Source: Stenotrophomonas cyclobalanopsidis (GTDB taxonomy: Bacteria > Pseudomonadota > Gammaproteobacteria > Xanthomonadales > Xanthomonadaceae). From it: a stretch of DNA of 64,000 nucleotides. The notes beneath the pieces were generated by a model, which had not been told where the DNA came from, did no database searches, and saw nothing but the letters and a program-made list of their open reading frames with translations. Of this stretch, positions 1-9,252 are shown in pieces. The stretch's first letter is position 1. The number at the start of each line of letters is the position of its first letter. The position numbers and the translations under genes are program-made. Where the stretch lies: assembly GCF_008710035.1 (NCBI RefSeq), contig NZ_VYKI01000001.1, positions 236,857 through 300,856 on the forward strand, given 5' to 3'.

Positions 1-1
1 G

Positions 2-358
2 CAGGAAGATTTTGCCGGTGACCTGGTGCGGCTGGTGGTGCACACGCCGGTGGCCGGTCTGGAACGAGCCGAATGGCTGCAGGTGATCGCCGCCGATGAC
101 GCGCAGCTGGGGCCGTTCCGTGATTGCCTGAAGGACGGCGAGCCGATCTGCGGGCGCCTGCAGCCTGAGAAGAACGCCGTGCTGTACGGCGCGCGCAGCG
201 ATGAAGTGCAGACCACCGCACTGCTGCCGCTGCCGGGCATCGGCCTGATCGCCGTCGGCAGCCACGATGCCAACCGCTTCTACCCGGGCATGGGCACGCT
301 GTTCCTGCGCATGATGGGCGATGCCCTGGTCGCCGGCCTGAAGCGCTTCGAGCGCTGA
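2..358 (+). CDS. DUF484 family protein, 3' end only
   Basis: This is the C-terminal part of a gene that begins left of the window; the frame is open from base 2, so the GTG at 26 is an internal valine and not a start. The visible 118 residues end in a GAF-like fold with a short segment of the type [14 protein letters not shown] followed by a helix rich in Phe, Leu and Arg. DUF484 proteins are cytoplasmic, of unknown biochemical function, and in gammaproteobacteria lie directly upstream of xerC, as here (16-bp gap to the xerC start). The assignment rests on this context and on the GAF-like C-terminus. The two genes are probably co-transcribed. Confidence 0.8.
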   Translation, partial: QEDFAGDLVRLVVHTPVAGLERAEWLQVIAADDAQLGPFRDCLKDGEPICGRLQPEKNAVLYGARSDEVQTTALLPLPGIGLIAVGSHDANRFYPGMGTLFLRMMGDALVAGLKRFER

Positions 359-374
359 GCCGGGGCGCACGTCG

Positions 375-1253
375 ATGAGCGCGGTACAGCACTTCCTGCA
401 GCACCTGCAGGTGGAACGGCGGATGTCGGCGCATACGCTCGATGCTTATCGCCGTGACCTGGACGCGCTGTCGGTGTGGGTGGAACCGCGCGGCGTGGCG
501 GTGGAGGCACTGGATGCCGAAACGCTGCGCCAGTTCGTCGCCGATGAGCATCGTCGCGGGCTGTCGGCCAAGAGCCTGCAGCGCCGCCTGTCGGCCTGCC
601 GCAGCTTCTATGCCTGGCTGCTCAAGCACGGGCGCATCGAAGTGAGCCCTGCGGCGACCCTGAAGGCGCCCCGTGCACCACGGCGCCTGCCGCAGGTGCT
701 CGATGCCGACGAAGCGGTGCAGCTGGTCGAGCTGGAACCGGAAGGCGAACTCGGCCGCCGCGACCGCGCGCTGCTGGAACTGTTCTATTCCTCCGGCCTG
801 CGCCTGAGCGAAGTGTGTGCGCTGACCTGGCGCGACCTGGATTTCAACAGCGGCTTGGTCAACGTGCTGGGCAAGGGCAACCGCCAGCGCCGGGTGCCCT
901 TCGGCCGCCCGGCACGCGAAGCACTGCTGGCCTGGCGCGCGGAAAGTGGCGGCGGCCCGGCGACGCCAGTGTTTCCCGGCCGCAACGGGCCGATCAGCCA
1001 GCGTGCGGTGCAGATCCGCATCCGCCAGCTGGCCCAGCGGCAGGGGCTGTTCAAGCACGTGCACCCGCATATGCTGCGGCACAGTTTCGCCAGCCACATC
1101 CTGGAATCCTCCGGCGACCTGCGCGGTGTGCAGGAGCTGCTCGGTCACGCCGATATCGCAACGACGCAGATCTACACCCATCTGGATTTCCAGCACCTGG
1201 CCAAGGTCTACGACGCCGCGCATCCGCGCGCGAAGCGTAAGCCGGTAGCCTGA
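375..1253 (+). CDS. xerC: Site-specific tyrosine recombinase XerC
   Basis: With XerD, XerC resolves chromosome dimers at the dif site during division. The 292-residue product has the usual length. The N-terminal half (about 1-90) is the SAM-like DNA-binding domain and the C-terminal half is the catalytic domain. All catalytic residues are visible: Arg143 in SGLRLSEV, Lys167 in GKGNRQRR, His232 and Arg235 in [10 protein letters not shown], His258 in LLGHADI and the nucleophile Tyr267 in TQIYTHLDF. It follows the DUF484 gene by 16 bp, the order seen in many gammaproteobacteria. An array of SMAG palindromes lies immediately downstream. Confidence 0.97.
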   Translation: MSAVQHFLQHLQVERRMSAHTLDAYRRDLDALSVWVEPRGVAVEALDAETLRQFVADEHRRGLSAKSLQRRLSACRSFYAWLLKHGRIEVSPAATLKAPRAPRRLPQVLDADEAVQLVELEPEGELGRRDRALLELFYSSGLRLSEVCALTWRDLDFNSGLVNVLGKGNRQRRVPFGRPAREALLAWRAESGGGPATPVFPGRNGPISQRAVQIRIRQLAQRQGLFKHVHPHMLRHSFASHILESSGDLRGVQELLGHADIATTQIYTHLDFQHLAKVYDAAHPRAKRKPVA

Positions 1254-1262
1254 CCGTCCGCA

Positions 1263-1585
1263 GGGCATGGCCCGGCGCTACCGGTCGGGGTTGGTTGGGG
1301 CTGCGTGATCCGCCGGGCATGGCCCGGCACTACCGGTCGGGGTTGGTTGGGGCTGCGTGATCCGCCGGGCATGGCCCGGCGCTACCGGTGGGGGTTGTTT
1401 AGGGCTGCGTGATCCGCCGGGCATGGCCCGGCGCTACCGGTCGGGGTTGGTTGGGGCTGCGTGATCCGCCGGGCATGGCCCGGCGCTACCGGTGGGGGTT
1501 GTTTGGGGCTGCGTGATCCGCCGGGCATGGCCCGGCGCTACCGGTTCCGTGGAGCATCTCCGAGGTAGCGCCGGGCCATGCCCGG
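1263..1585. repeat. Tandem array of six SMAG palindromes, 52-bp period
   Basis: The core GGGCATGGCCCGGCGCTACC recurs in direct orientation at 1263, 1315, 1367, 1419, 1471 and 1523, a period of exactly 52 bp. A seventh copy in inverted orientation follows at about 1564-1585. The spacers come in two types: a 'TCGGGGTTGGTTGGGG' type after copies 1, 2 and 4, and a 'GGGGGTTGTTT' type after copies 3 and 5. Each core can fold as a GC-rich hairpin and carries the GTAG/CTAC edge typical of S. maltophilia SMAG repeats. The array fills the gap between xerC and hslV; nothing else is seen there apart from about 100 bp before hslV that should hold its promoter. Confidence 0.93.
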
Positions 1586-1691
1586 CAAGCGCAGCGGTAT
1601 CTGTGCCTCCGCCCTGAACGGCAGCCACCCGCACAGGCTTGATCGCTCCCGGCGCTGTCCCCATCTCCCGTGAACAGCTATCGGAGGCCGC

Positions 1692-2243
1692 ATGGACCCC
1701 AGTCAGAATCCCAATGTTTTCCACGCCACCACCATCGTCTGCGTGCGCCGCGGCGACCACGTGGCGATTGCCGGTGATGGCCAGGTCACCCTCGGCCACA
1801 CGGTGATGAAGGGCAATGCGCGCAAGGTGCGCCGCCTCGGCCGCGACGGCCAGGTGCTGGCCGGCTTCGCCGGTGCCGCCGCCGATGCTTTCACCCTGTT
1901 CGAGCTGTTCGAGGCCAAGCTGGAAAAGCATGGCCAGCTGCAGCGCGCCGCCGTCGAGCTGGCCAAGGATTGGCGTACCGAACGCCGCCTGGGCAAGCTG
2001 GAAGCCCTGCTGGCCGTGGCCGACAAGGAAACCTCGCTGATCATCAGCGGCACCGGTGATGTGATTGAGCCGGAGGACGGCATCATCGCCATCGGTTCTG
2101 GTGGTTCCTATGCCCTGTCGGCCGCGCGCGCACTGATGGCGCACACCGAACTGGATGCGCGCACGATTGCCAGCGAAGCGATCGGCATCGCCGGCGACAT
2201 CTGCATCTACACCAACCGCAACGTGGTGGTCGAGGAGTTGTGA
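1692..2243 (+). CDS. hslV: ATP-dependent protease peptidase subunit HslV
   Basis: HslV is the proteolytic dodecamer of the cytoplasmic HslUV (ClpYQ) protease, an N-terminal nucleophile hydrolase related to the proteasome beta subunit. The 183-residue product has the family body ([38 protein letters not shown]) and ends in the usual acidic EEL tail that contacts HslU. The nucleophile is Thr13 in [10 protein letters not shown], not residue 2, because the frame starts 12 residues upstream ([12 protein letters not shown]). No start codon lies right before the Thr codons, so processing of this leader is required; the same leader is known to me from Xanthomonas HslV. hslU follows, separated by a SMAG repeat. 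Confidence 0.97.
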   Translation: MDPSQNPNVFHATTIVCVRRGDHVAIAGDGQVTLGHTVMKGNARKVRRLGRDGQVLAGFAGAAADAFTLFELFEAKLEKHGQLQRAAVELAKDWRTERRLGKLEALLAVADKETSLIISGTGDVIEPEDGIIAIGSGGSYALSAARALMAHTELDARTIASEAIGIAGDICIYTNRNVVVEEL

Positions 2244-2273
2244 CGGGGAACCCGTCACAGGCATTCCAGATTC

Positions 2274-2295
2274 GCCGGGCATGGCCCGGCGCTAC
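2274..2295. repeat. SMAG palindrome between hslV and hslU
   Basis: A single GCCGGGCATGGCCCGGCGCT element sits about 30 bp after the hslV stop and about 55 bp before hslU, inside what should be one transcript. In RNA it would form a GC-rich hairpin with no U-tract, so it could stabilise the hslV message or weaken read-through rather than terminate. Confidence 0.9.
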
Positions 2296-2349
2296 CGTCC
2301 GGGGCCGTTCGGTTCCGGCATCGTAGACAACGAATTCGTGAGCACATCC

Positions 2350-3723
2350 ATGTCGAAGATCGAAGTTTCCTCCGCCACCATGACCCCGCGCGAGATCGTG
2401 CAGGAACTGGACCGGCACATCGTCGGCCAGCACGACGCCAAGCGCGCGGTGGCCATCGCCCTGCGCAACCGCTGGCGCCGCATGCAGCTGGTGCCTGAGC
2501 TGCGCAATGAAGTGATGCCGAAGAACATCCTGATGATCGGCCCGACCGGTGTCGGCAAGACCGAGATCGCGCGCCGCCTGGCCACCCTGGCCAACGCGCC
2601 GTTCGTGAAGGTCGAAGCGACCCGCTTCACCGAAGTCGGCTACGTCGGCAAGGACGTCGAGCAGATCATCCGCGACCTGGCCGATACCGCGGTCAAGCTT
2701 TACCGCGAGCAGGCCAAGGTACGCGTGCGTACCCAGGCCGAAGAGCGCGCCGAAGACCGCATCCTCGACGCACTGCTGCCGCGCCGCAGCGGCGGCATTG
2801 GTTTCGACCCGGAAGTGGCCCGCAACGAGCCGTCGGCGCAGGACAACGAGACCCGCATCAAGTTCCGCAAGATGCTGCGCAACGGCGAGCTGGACGATCG
2901 CGAGATCGAGCTCGACCTGGCGGCCAACGTCAGCATGGACATCATGACCCCGCCGGGCATGGAGGAAATGGGCCAGCAGCTGAAGTCGATGTTCGCCAAC
3001 CTCGGCGGCGGCGCCAAGGCCCACAAGCGCACGCTGACCATCAAGGCCGCGCGCCCGCTGCTGATCGAGGAAGAAGCCGGCAAGCTGGTCAACGAGGACG
3101 ATATTCGCACCGCGGCGATCGAAGCCTGCGAACAGCATGGCATCGTCTTCATCGACGAGATCGACAAGGTCGCCAAGCGTGGCGACAACGTGGGCGGCGG
3201 TGATGTGTCCCGCGAAGGCGTGCAGCGCGACCTGCTGCCGCTGGTGGAAGGCTCCAACGTGTCCACCAAGTACGGCACGATCAAGACCGACCACATCCTT
3301 TTCATTGCCTCGGGCGCGTTCCACCTGGCCAAGCCCAGCGACCTGATTCCGGAACTGCAGGGCCGTTTCCCGATCCGCGTGGAGCTGGGCGCACTGAGCA
3401 AGAACGATTTCGTGCGCATCCTGACCGAGCCGAAGGCCGCGCTGACCAAGCAGTACGAAGCGCTGCTGGCCACCGAAGGCGTCAAGGTCAGCTTCACCGC
3501 CGATGCCATCGAGCGCCTGGCCGAGATCGCCTTCCAGGTGAACGAGCGCCAGGAAAACATCGGCGCCCGCCGCCTGCACACCGTGCTGGAACGCCTGCTG
3601 GATTCGCTCAGCTACGAGGCGCCGGACCGCGACGGCGAAACCCTGGCCATCGACAGCGCCTACGTCGATGCGCACCTGGGTGAACTGGTGCAGGACCCGG
3701 ACCTGAGCCGCTACATCCTGTAA
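2350..3723 (+). CDS. hslU: ATP-dependent unfoldase HslU (ClpY)
   Basis: HslU is the AAA+ hexamer that recognises, unfolds and threads substrates into HslV in the cytoplasm. The start at 2350 gives 457 residues, close to the family length; an in-frame GTG at 2338 is an alternative. Features in order: the pore-proximal start ([16 protein letters not shown]), Walker A GPTGVGKT, the pore motif [10 protein letters not shown], a long insertion I-domain (about residues 110-240), Walker [10 protein letters not shown], and sensor-2 [18 protein letters not shown]. The protein ends in LSRYIL, the C-terminal tail that activates HslV. A strong terminator follows at 3784. Confidence 0.97.
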   Translation: MSKIEVSSATMTPREIVQELDRHIVGQHDAKRAVAIALRNRWRRMQLVPELRNEVMPKNILMIGPTGVGKTEIARRLATLANAPFVKVEATRFTEVGYVGKDVEQIIRDLADTAVKLYREQAKVRVRTQAEERAEDRILDALLPRRSGGIGFDPEVARNEPSAQDNETRIKFRKMLRNGELDDREIELDLAANVSMDIMTPPGMEEMGQQLKSMFANLGGGAKAHKRTLTIKAARPLLIEEEAGKLVNEDDIRTAAIEACEQHGIVFIDEIDKVAKRGDNVGGGDVSREGVQRDLLPLVEGSNVSTKYGTIKTDHILFIASGAFHLAKPSDLIPELQGRFPIRVELGALSKNDFVRILTEPKAALTKQYEALLATEGVKVSFTADAIERLAEIAFQVNERQENIGARRLHTVLERLLDSLSYEAPDRDGETLAIDSAYVDAHLGELVQDPDLSRYIL

Positions 3724-3731
3724 CGCCAGGC

Positions 3732-3769
3732 GGGGTCGGATCCCTCGCGTCAGCGAGGGCTCCGACCCC
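3732..3769. repeat. Large intergenic stem-loop after hslU
   Basis: GGGGTCGGA / TCCGACCCC arms enclose a second stem CCCTCGC / GCGAGGG with a GTCA loop. It has no U-tract and looks like another dispersed palindromic repeat rather than a terminator. Confidence 0.6.
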
Positions 3770-3783
3770 AAGTCCCGCAACGT

Positions 3784-3810
3784 AAAAGGCCGCCGAAAGG
3801 CGGCCTTCTT
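3784..3810 (+). terminator. Rho-independent terminator of hslVU
   Basis: AAAAGGCCGCC-GAAA-GGCGGCCTT followed by CTTCGTTT. The stem has a GAAA-type loop and T-rich flank and lies 60 bp after hslU. The A-run on the left means it could also work for transcripts arriving from smeT on the minus strand. Confidence 0.85.
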
Positions 3811-3918
3811 CGTTTGCGCGCACGGCATCCACGCATGGCGTGGATCTATTGCCGGGCCATGCCCAGCCGTTTTCCTTCCGGCGTGCATTGCATCGAACGC
3901 GGGCCGCGCTTCGCGCTC

Positions 3919-3980
3919 GCCGGGCATGGCCCGGCGCTACCAATGTGGGAGGGTCGCGGTAGCGCCGGGCCATGCCCGGC
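3919..3980. repeat. Inverted pair of SMAG repeats
   Basis: Two SMAG elements in head-to-head orientation (3919-3940 and 3959-3980) separated by 18 bp, just beyond the 3' end of smeT. A degenerate copy lies at about 3852-3872, and the related palindrome ATCCACGCATGGCGTGGAT starts near 3828. Together they fill the hslU-smeT gap. Confidence 0.9.
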
Positions 3981-3991
3981 GGCAGCCACGG

Positions 3992-4645
3992 CTACGGCAG
4001 CGGCTCGGGAATCGAGCCCGGCACGAACACCCCTTCCTTCACGTAGGCGGTCAGGGTCATGTCCAGCGCGAGCATGCCGTCGCGCTTGAGGTCCATCAGT
4101 TCCGGTTCGACCATCGCCCCGTGCAGCACGCCCAGCACGGTGGCGTGCAGCATGCGCGCGGCGATCTTCGGGTCGGCGCCGTCGCGCAGCTGGCCCAGGT
4201 CCTGGGCGCGGCGCAGGGCGCGCTCCATCCGGTCAAGCGCATCGCGGAAGCCGGACTGCTGCAGCTCGGCCAGCGCGCGGCTTTCCGACGAGGCATCGCT
4301 GCGCAGCATGATTTCCATGGTCTTGCGCAGGCGCTCGTCCTCCGACAGTTCGATGAACGAGTAGATCATCACCGCGCGCAGGTCGTGGATCGGCGTCTGC
4401 CGTTCGTCGCTGGAGGTGCGCTCCAGTTCCTGCATGAAGGGCAGGTGCACCCGCTGGATGATCGCGGTCAGCACCTCGGTCTTGTTCTTGAAGTGCCAGT
4501 AGACCGCGCCCCGGGTGTAGCCGGCGCGGGCGCCGATCATCTCCAGCGTGGTCCGCGCCACCCCGTGTTCATGGAAGCAGCCCTCGGCGGCATCAAGGAT
4601 GCCTTCGCGGGTTGCCTGGGTGTCTTCTTTGGTCTTGCGCGCCAT
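3992..4645 (-). CDS. smeT: TetR-family repressor SmeT
   Basis: SmeT is the local repressor of the smeDEF multidrug efflux operon in S. maltophilia. The 217-residue product carries an N-terminal TetR helix-turn-helix (TTLEMIGARAGYTRGAVYWH, about residues 32-51) followed by a helical ligand-binding and dimerisation domain (about 60-217). It is divergent from smeD, and the intergenic region holds a pseudopalindrome covering both promoters, which predicts autoregulation as well as repression of smeDEF. No truncation or frameshift is seen; loss of SmeT is a known route to efflux-based resistance, and this copy appears intact. Confidence 0.95.
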   Translation of the reverse strand: MARKTKEDTQATREGILDAAEGCFHEHGVARTTLEMIGARAGYTRGAVYWHFKNKTEVLTAIIQRVHLPFMQELERTSSDERQTPIHDLRAVMIYSFIELSEDERLRKTMEIMLRSDASSESRALAELQQSGFRDALDRMERALRRAQDLGQLRDGADPKIAARMLHATVLGVLHGAMVEPELMDLKRDGMLALDMTLTAYVKEGVFVPGSIPEPLP

Positions 4646-4686
4646 GGGTCGGGGAGTGGGTACCAGTGCCGGTGAAACCTGACTGA

Positions 4687-4726
4687 ATTGTACCGCTTTA
4701 CAAACAAACAGTCATGTATGTATATT
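4687..4726. promoter_or_regulatory. Overlapping smeT and smeDEF promoters with SmeT operator
   Basis: A 28-bp pseudopalindrome at 4699-4726 (TACAAACAAACA-GTCA-TGTATGTATATT) matches the size and form of the described SmeT operator. On the plus strand, -35 TTTACA (4697-4702) and -10 TATATT (4721-4726) are 18 bp apart, so the operator covers nearly the whole smeDEF promoter. On the minus strand, -35 ATGACT (4710-4715) and -10 TACAAT (4687-4692) are 17 bp apart, giving the smeT promoter. SmeT bound here would block both. Confidence 0.8.
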
Positions 4727-4872
4727 TCGCACCCATGCTCTCCGCCATGCATGTGCCTCAGCCCATGCTGCGGGGAGAGCTCCCTCCGCGACCACCCCAG
4801 CCGGCCTCCTGGCGCTCGGCAGTCGTATCAGGGCGCCTTGAGAATTCCCCCTTGTCGCGAGTCCCCAGCCCC

Positions 4873-6060
4873 ATGCCCCTGACCCGAATCCGCCCCTTCC
4901 TGCTGTCGCTGGCCATCGCCGCGACCGTGGCCGCCTGCGGTGGCCAACCCGAACAGCCCCAGCAAGGCCCCGGCCAAGTGACCGTGGTCACGCTGAAGTC
5001 GGAAAGCGTGGGCCTGACCCGTGAACTGCCGGGCCGCACCACTGCCTTCCTGGTCGCCGAAGTGCGCCCGCAGGTCAGCGGCATCGTCGCCAAGCGCCTG
5101 TTCACCGAGGGCGGACTGGTGAAGGAAGGGCAGCCGCTGTACCAGATCGAAGACGCCAGCTACCGCGCCCAGGCCAACAGCGCCCGCGCCCAGCTGGCCC
5201 GCGCCGAAGCCACCGCTAATGCCGCGCGGCTGAGCGCCAAGCGCATCACCGAGCTGGCCAAGGTCGATGCGGTCAGCCAGCAGGATCTGGAAAACGCCGT
5301 GGCCGCGCAGAAGCAGGCCGAGGCCGATGTCGGTGCCGCCAAGGCGGCGCTGGACGCGGCCAACGTCACGCTCGGCTATGCCCGCATCACCGCGCCGATC
5401 AGCGGCCGCATCGGCAAGTCCAGCGTCACCCAGGGCGCGCTGGTCAGTGTCGGCCAGGCCGATGCGCTGGCCACCGTGCAGCAGCTCACCCCGATCTACG
5501 TCGACCTGACCCAGTCTTCGGCCGAGCTGCTGCAGCTGCGCCGCGAACTGGCCGCCGGCCGCCTGCAGGACAACCAGACCCTGCCGGTCACCATCCTGCT
5601 GGAGGACGGCAGCGAGTTCCCGCACAAGGGCGCGCTGGAGTTCTCCGAAGTGAGCGTCGACCCGACCACCGGCAGCTACGCGCTGCGGGTGAAGGTGGAC
5701 AACCCCGAGGGCCTGTTGATGCCGGGGATGTACGTGCGCGCGGTGGTCGGCGGCGGCGTGCGCGCCGATGCCGTGCTGGTGCCGATGCAGGGCATCGCCC
5801 GCGACGCCAAGGGCGATACCAGCGCCATGGTGGTCGGCAAGGACAACAAGGTGGAAGTGCGCCCGGTGAAGGTCAGCCGCGCACTGGCCGACAAGTGGCT
5901 GGTCGAGGACGGTCTGCAGCCGGGTGACAAGGTCATCGTCGAAGGCCTGCAGAAGATCGGCCCCGGCATGCCCGTGCAGGCCACCGAGAAGGGCGCCGCC
6001 CCGGCACAGCCGGACGCCGCCCCGCAGCCTGCCGCCCAGCCGGCCGGCGACGCGAAGTAA
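4873..6060 (+). CDS. smeD: RND efflux periplasmic adaptor SmeD
   Basis: SmeD is the membrane-fusion protein linking the SmeE pump to the SmeF channel. The start at 4873 gives a 395-residue lipoprotein precursor: a signal peptide ending in a lipobox (ATVAAC, Cys around residue 21), then a lipoyl-like domain (VRPQVSGIVAKRLF and the matching half ITAPISGRIGKSSV), an alpha-hairpin rich in Ala, Gln and Glu between them, a beta-barrel domain, and a Pro/Ala/Gln-rich tail. The frame is open further upstream, but that extension runs through the promoter and would bury the signal peptide. smeE begins 12 bp after the stop. Confidence 0.95.
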   Translation: MPLTRIRPFLLSLAIAATVAACGGQPEQPQQGPGQVTVVTLKSESVGLTRELPGRTTAFLVAEVRPQVSGIVAKRLFTEGGLVKEGQPLYQIEDASYRAQANSARAQLARAEATANAARLSAKRITELAKVDAVSQQDLENAVAAQKQAEADVGAAKAALDAANVTLGYARITAPISGRIGKSSVTQGALVSVGQADALATVQQLTPIYVDLTQSSAELLQLRRELAAGRLQDNQTLPVTILLEDGSEFPHKGALEFSEVSVDPTTGSYALRVKVDNPEGLLMPGMYVRAVVGGGVRADAVLVPMQGIARDAKGDTSAMVVGKDNKVEVRPVKVSRALADKWLVEDGLQPGDKVIVEGLQKIGPGMPVQATEKGAAPAQPDAAPQPAAQPAGDAK

Positions 6061-6072
6061 GCGGAGAATTCC

Positions 6073-9000
6073 ATGGCACGTTTTTTCATTGATCGACCCA
6101 TCTTCGCGTGGGTGATCGCCATCATCATCATGCTGGCCGGTGCGCTGGCGGTGATGAAGCTGCCGGTGTCGATGTATCCCGAGGTCGCCCCGCCGGCCGT
6201 CGAGATCAGCGCCACTTACCCGGGTGCATCGGCCAAGGTGGTCGAGGACTCGGTGACGCAGATCATCGAGCAGAACATGAAGGGCCTGGACGGCCTGATC
6301 TACTTCTCCTCCAACAGCTCGGCCAACGGCCAGGCGACCATCACCCTCACCTTCGAAGCTGGCACCAACCCGGACATCGCCCAGGTGCAGGTGCAGAACA
6401 AGCTGCAGCTGGCCATGCCGCTGCTGCCGCAGGAAGTACAGCGGCAGGGCATCAACGTGGCCAAGTCCAGCAGCGGCTTCCTGCAGGTGCTCGGCTTCGT
6501 GTCCAACGACGGCAGCATGGATGCCAACGACATCGCCGACTACGTCGGCTCCAATGTCGTCGACACGCTGAGCCGCGTGCCGGGCGTGGGCAACATCCAG
6601 GTGTTCGGTGGCAAGTACGCCATGCGCATCTGGCTGGACCCGAACAAGCTGCACACCTACAAGCTGTCGGTCGATGAAGTGACCGCGGCGATCACCGCGC
6701 AGAACGCACAGGTGGCCATCGGCCAGCTCGGCGGTGCGCCGTCGGTGAAGGGCCAGCAGCTCAACGCCACCATCAACGCGCAGGACCGCCTGCAGACCCC
6801 GGAGCAGTTCCGCAACATCCTGGTGCGTGGCGGTACCGATGGCAGCGAGCTGCGCCTTGGAGATGTCGCCCGCGTCGAGCTGGGTGCGGAAAGCTACGAC
6901 TTCGTCACCCGCTACAACGGCAAGCCGTCCACCGGTATCGCCATCACCCTGGCCACCGGCGCCAACGCGCTGGCCACCGCCGAGGGCGTGCGCACCGCGC
7001 TGGACGAGATGAAGTCCAGCTTCCCGGCCGGCCTGGAAACCGTCGTGCCGTACGACACCACCCCGTTCGTGCAGGTCTCGATCAAGGGCGTCATCAAGAC
7101 CCTGATCGAAGCGATCGTGCTGGTGTTCGTGGTGATGTACCTGTTCCTGCAGAACTTCCGCGCCACCCTGATTCCGACCATCGCCGTGCCGGTGGTGCTG
7201 CTGGGTACCTTCGGCGTGCTGGCCATGCTCGGCTTCTCGGTCAACATGCTGACCATGTTCGCCATGGTGCTGGCCATCGGCCTGCTGGTGGACGATGCCA
7301 TCGTGGTGGTGGAGAACGTCGAGCGCATCATGTCTGAAGAGGGCCTGTCGCCGCTGGAAGCCACCCGCAAGTCGATGAGCCAGATCACCGGCGCACTGGT
7401 GGGCATCGGCCTGGTGCTGTCGGCGGTGTTCGTGCCGATGGCCTTCATGAGCGGCTCGACCGGCATCATCTACCGCCAGTTCTCGGCCACCATCGTTTCA
7501 GCCATGGCGCTGTCGGTGCTGGTGGCCATCGTGCTGACCCCGGCGCTGTGCGCGACCATGCTCAAGCCGCTGAAGAAGGGCGAGCACCATGTCGCCCACA
7601 CCGGCCTGCTCGGCCGCTTCTTCAACGGTTTCAATCGTGGCTTCGACCGTTCCAGCGAGACCTACCAGCGCGGCGTAAAGGGCATCATCCATCGCCCGTG
7701 GCGCTTCATGGGCATCTTCCTGGCGCTGGCCGTGGTGATGGGCGTGCTGTTCGCGCGCCTGCCCAGCTCGTTCCTGCCCAATGAAGACCAGGGCATCATG
7801 ATGGCGCTGGTGCAGACCCCGGTCGGCGCCACCCAGGAACGCACGCTGGAAGCGATGGCCAAGCTGGAAGACCACTTCCTGAAGAACGAGGCCGACGCGG
7901 TTGAGTCCATCTTCGCCGTGCAGGGCTTCAGCTTCGCCGGCATGGGCCAGAACGCGGGCATGGCCTTCGTCAAGCTGAAGGACTGGAAGGAGCGCGACGC
8001 CGACCACAGCGTGGGTGCCATCACCGGGCGTGCGATGGGCGCGCTGGGCCAGATCAAGGACGCCTTCATCTTCGCCTTCCCGCCGCCGGCGATGCCGGAA
8101 CTGGGTATCGGTTCGGGTTACACGTTCTTCCTGAAGGACACCAGCGGCAAGGGCCATGACGCCCTGCTGGCCGCGCGCAACCAGCTGCTGGGTGCGGCGG
8201 GGCAGAGCAAGCTGCTGGCCAACGTGCGCCCCAACGGCCAGGAAGACACCCCGCAGCTGCGCATCGACGTGGACGTGGAAAAGGCCAACGCCCTGGGCCT
8301 GTCGGTCAGCTCGATCAACACCACCCTGGCCGCGGCGTGGGGCAGCAGCTACGTCGATGATTTCATCGACCGTGGCCGCGTCAAGCGCGTGTACGTGATG
8401 GCCGATGCACCGTTCCGCATGAACCCGGACGACTTCAACGTCTGGTCGGTGAAGAACGGGCAGGGCGAAATGGTGCCGTTCAGTGCCTTCGCCTCCAAGC
8501 GTTGGGACTACGGTTCGCCGCGCCTGGAACGCTACAACGGCGTGTCGGCGATGGAGATCCAGGGCGAGCCGGCCGGGGGCGTGGCCTCCGGTGATGCCAT
8601 GGCCGAGATCGAGCGCATCGCCAAGGACCTGCCGCCGGGCTTCGACATCGAATGGACCGCGCTGTCCTACCAGGAACGCCAGGCCGGTTCGCAGACGCCG
8701 CTGCTGTACACCCTGTCGCTGCTGATCGTGTTCCTGTGCCTTGCCGCGCTGTATGAAAGCTGGAGCGTGCCGACCTCGGTGCTGCTGGTGGCGCCGCTGG
8801 GCATCCTCGGCGCAGTGCTGGCCAACACCTTCCGCGGCATGGAGCGCGACATCTACTTCCAGGTGGCGATGCTGACCACGGTGGGCCTGACCAGCAAGAA
8901 CGCGATCCTGATCGTCGAATTTGCCAAGGAGAACCTGGAGAAGGGCGCAGGCCTGATCGAAGCGACGATGCATGCGGTGCGCGACCGCCTGCGCCCGATC

Positions 9001-9252
9001 ATCATGACCTCGCTGGCGTTCGGCCTGGGCGTGCTGCCGCTGGCCATCGCCTCCGGTGCAGGTTCCGGTGCGCAGCGCGCCATCGGTACCGGCGTGCTGG
9101 GCGGCATGCTGGTGGGCACCGTGATGGGTGTGTTCTTCATCCCGCTGTTCTTCGTGGTGGTGCAGCGCGTGTTCAACCGCAACAAGGGCAACGGGGGTGG
9201 CACGCCGCCGGCCCCGCGCGATGATGCTGCCCATGGAGGTTCCCATGAATAA
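6073..9252 (+). CDS. smeE: RND efflux transporter SmeE
   Basis: SmeE is the inner-membrane proton/drug antiporter of the HAE1 RND family (AcrB-like). The 1059-residue product has the family architecture: a first TM helix after [14 protein letters not shown], a large periplasmic loop (about 35-335), a TM bundle holding the proton-relay acidic pair ([14 protein letters not shown]), a second periplasmic loop (about 560-870) and a second TM bundle including [13 protein letters not shown]. The C-terminal cytoplasmic tail is Gly/Pro/His-rich and weakly conserved. The gene overlaps smeF by 8 bp, implying translational coupling. Confidence 0.96.
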   Translation: MARFFIDRPIFAWVIAIIIMLAGALAVMKLPVSMYPEVAPPAVEISATYPGASAKVVEDSVTQIIEQNMKGLDGLIYFSSNSSANGQATITLTFEAGTNPDIAQVQVQNKLQLAMPLLPQEVQRQGINVAKSSSGFLQVLGFVSNDGSMDANDIADYVGSNVVDTLSRVPGVGNIQVFGGKYAMRIWLDPNKLHTYKLSVDEVTAAITAQNAQVAIGQLGGAPSVKGQQLNATINAQDRLQTPEQFRNILVRGGTDGSELRLGDVARVELGAESYDFVTRYNGKPSTGIAITLATGANALATAEGVRTALDEMKSSFPAGLETVVPYDTTPFVQVSIKGVIKTLIEAIVLVFVVMYLFLQNFRATLIPTIAVPVVLLGTFGVLAMLGFSVNMLTMFAMVLAIGLLVDDAIVVVENVERIMSEEGLSPLEATRKSMSQITGALVGIGLVLSAVFVPMAFMSGSTGIIYRQFSATIVSAMALSVLVAIVLTPALCATMLKPLKKGEHHVAHTGLLGRFFNGFNRGFDRSSETYQRGVKGIIHRPWRFMGIFLALAVVMGVLFARLPSSFLPNEDQGIMMALVQTPVGATQERTLEAMAKLEDHFLKNEADAVESIFAVQGFSFAGMGQNAGMAFVKLKDWKERDADHSVGAITGRAMGALGQIKDAFIFAFPPPAMPELGIGSGYTFFLKDTSGKGHDALLAARNQLLGAAGQSKLLANVRPNGQEDTPQLRIDVDVEKANALGLSVSSINTTLAAAWGSSYVDDFIDRGRVKRVYVMADAPFRMNPDDFNVWSVKNGQGEMVPFSAFASKRWDYGSPRLERYNGVSAMEIQGEPAGGVASGDAMAEIERIAKDLPPGFDIEWTALSYQERQAGSQTPLLYTLSLLIVFLCLAALYESWSVPTSVLLVAPLGILGAVLANTFRGMERDIYFQVAMLTTVGLTSKNAILIVEFAKENLEKGAGLIEATMHAVRDRLRPIIMTSLAFGLGVLPLAIASGAGSGAQRAIGTGVLGGMLVGTVMGVFFIPLFFVVVQRVFNRNKGNGGGTPPAPRDDAAHGGSHE

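Noticed and set aside
1263..1585. Possible CRISPR array (regular 52-bp spacing)
   Set aside because: The spacers are near-identical rather than unique, the repeats are SMAG palindromes, and no cas genes lie nearby.
2155..2349. Longer hslU start giving 65 extra residues
   Set aside because: The extra part overlaps hslV and a SMAG repeat and has no family similarity; the ATG at 2350 gives the usual length.
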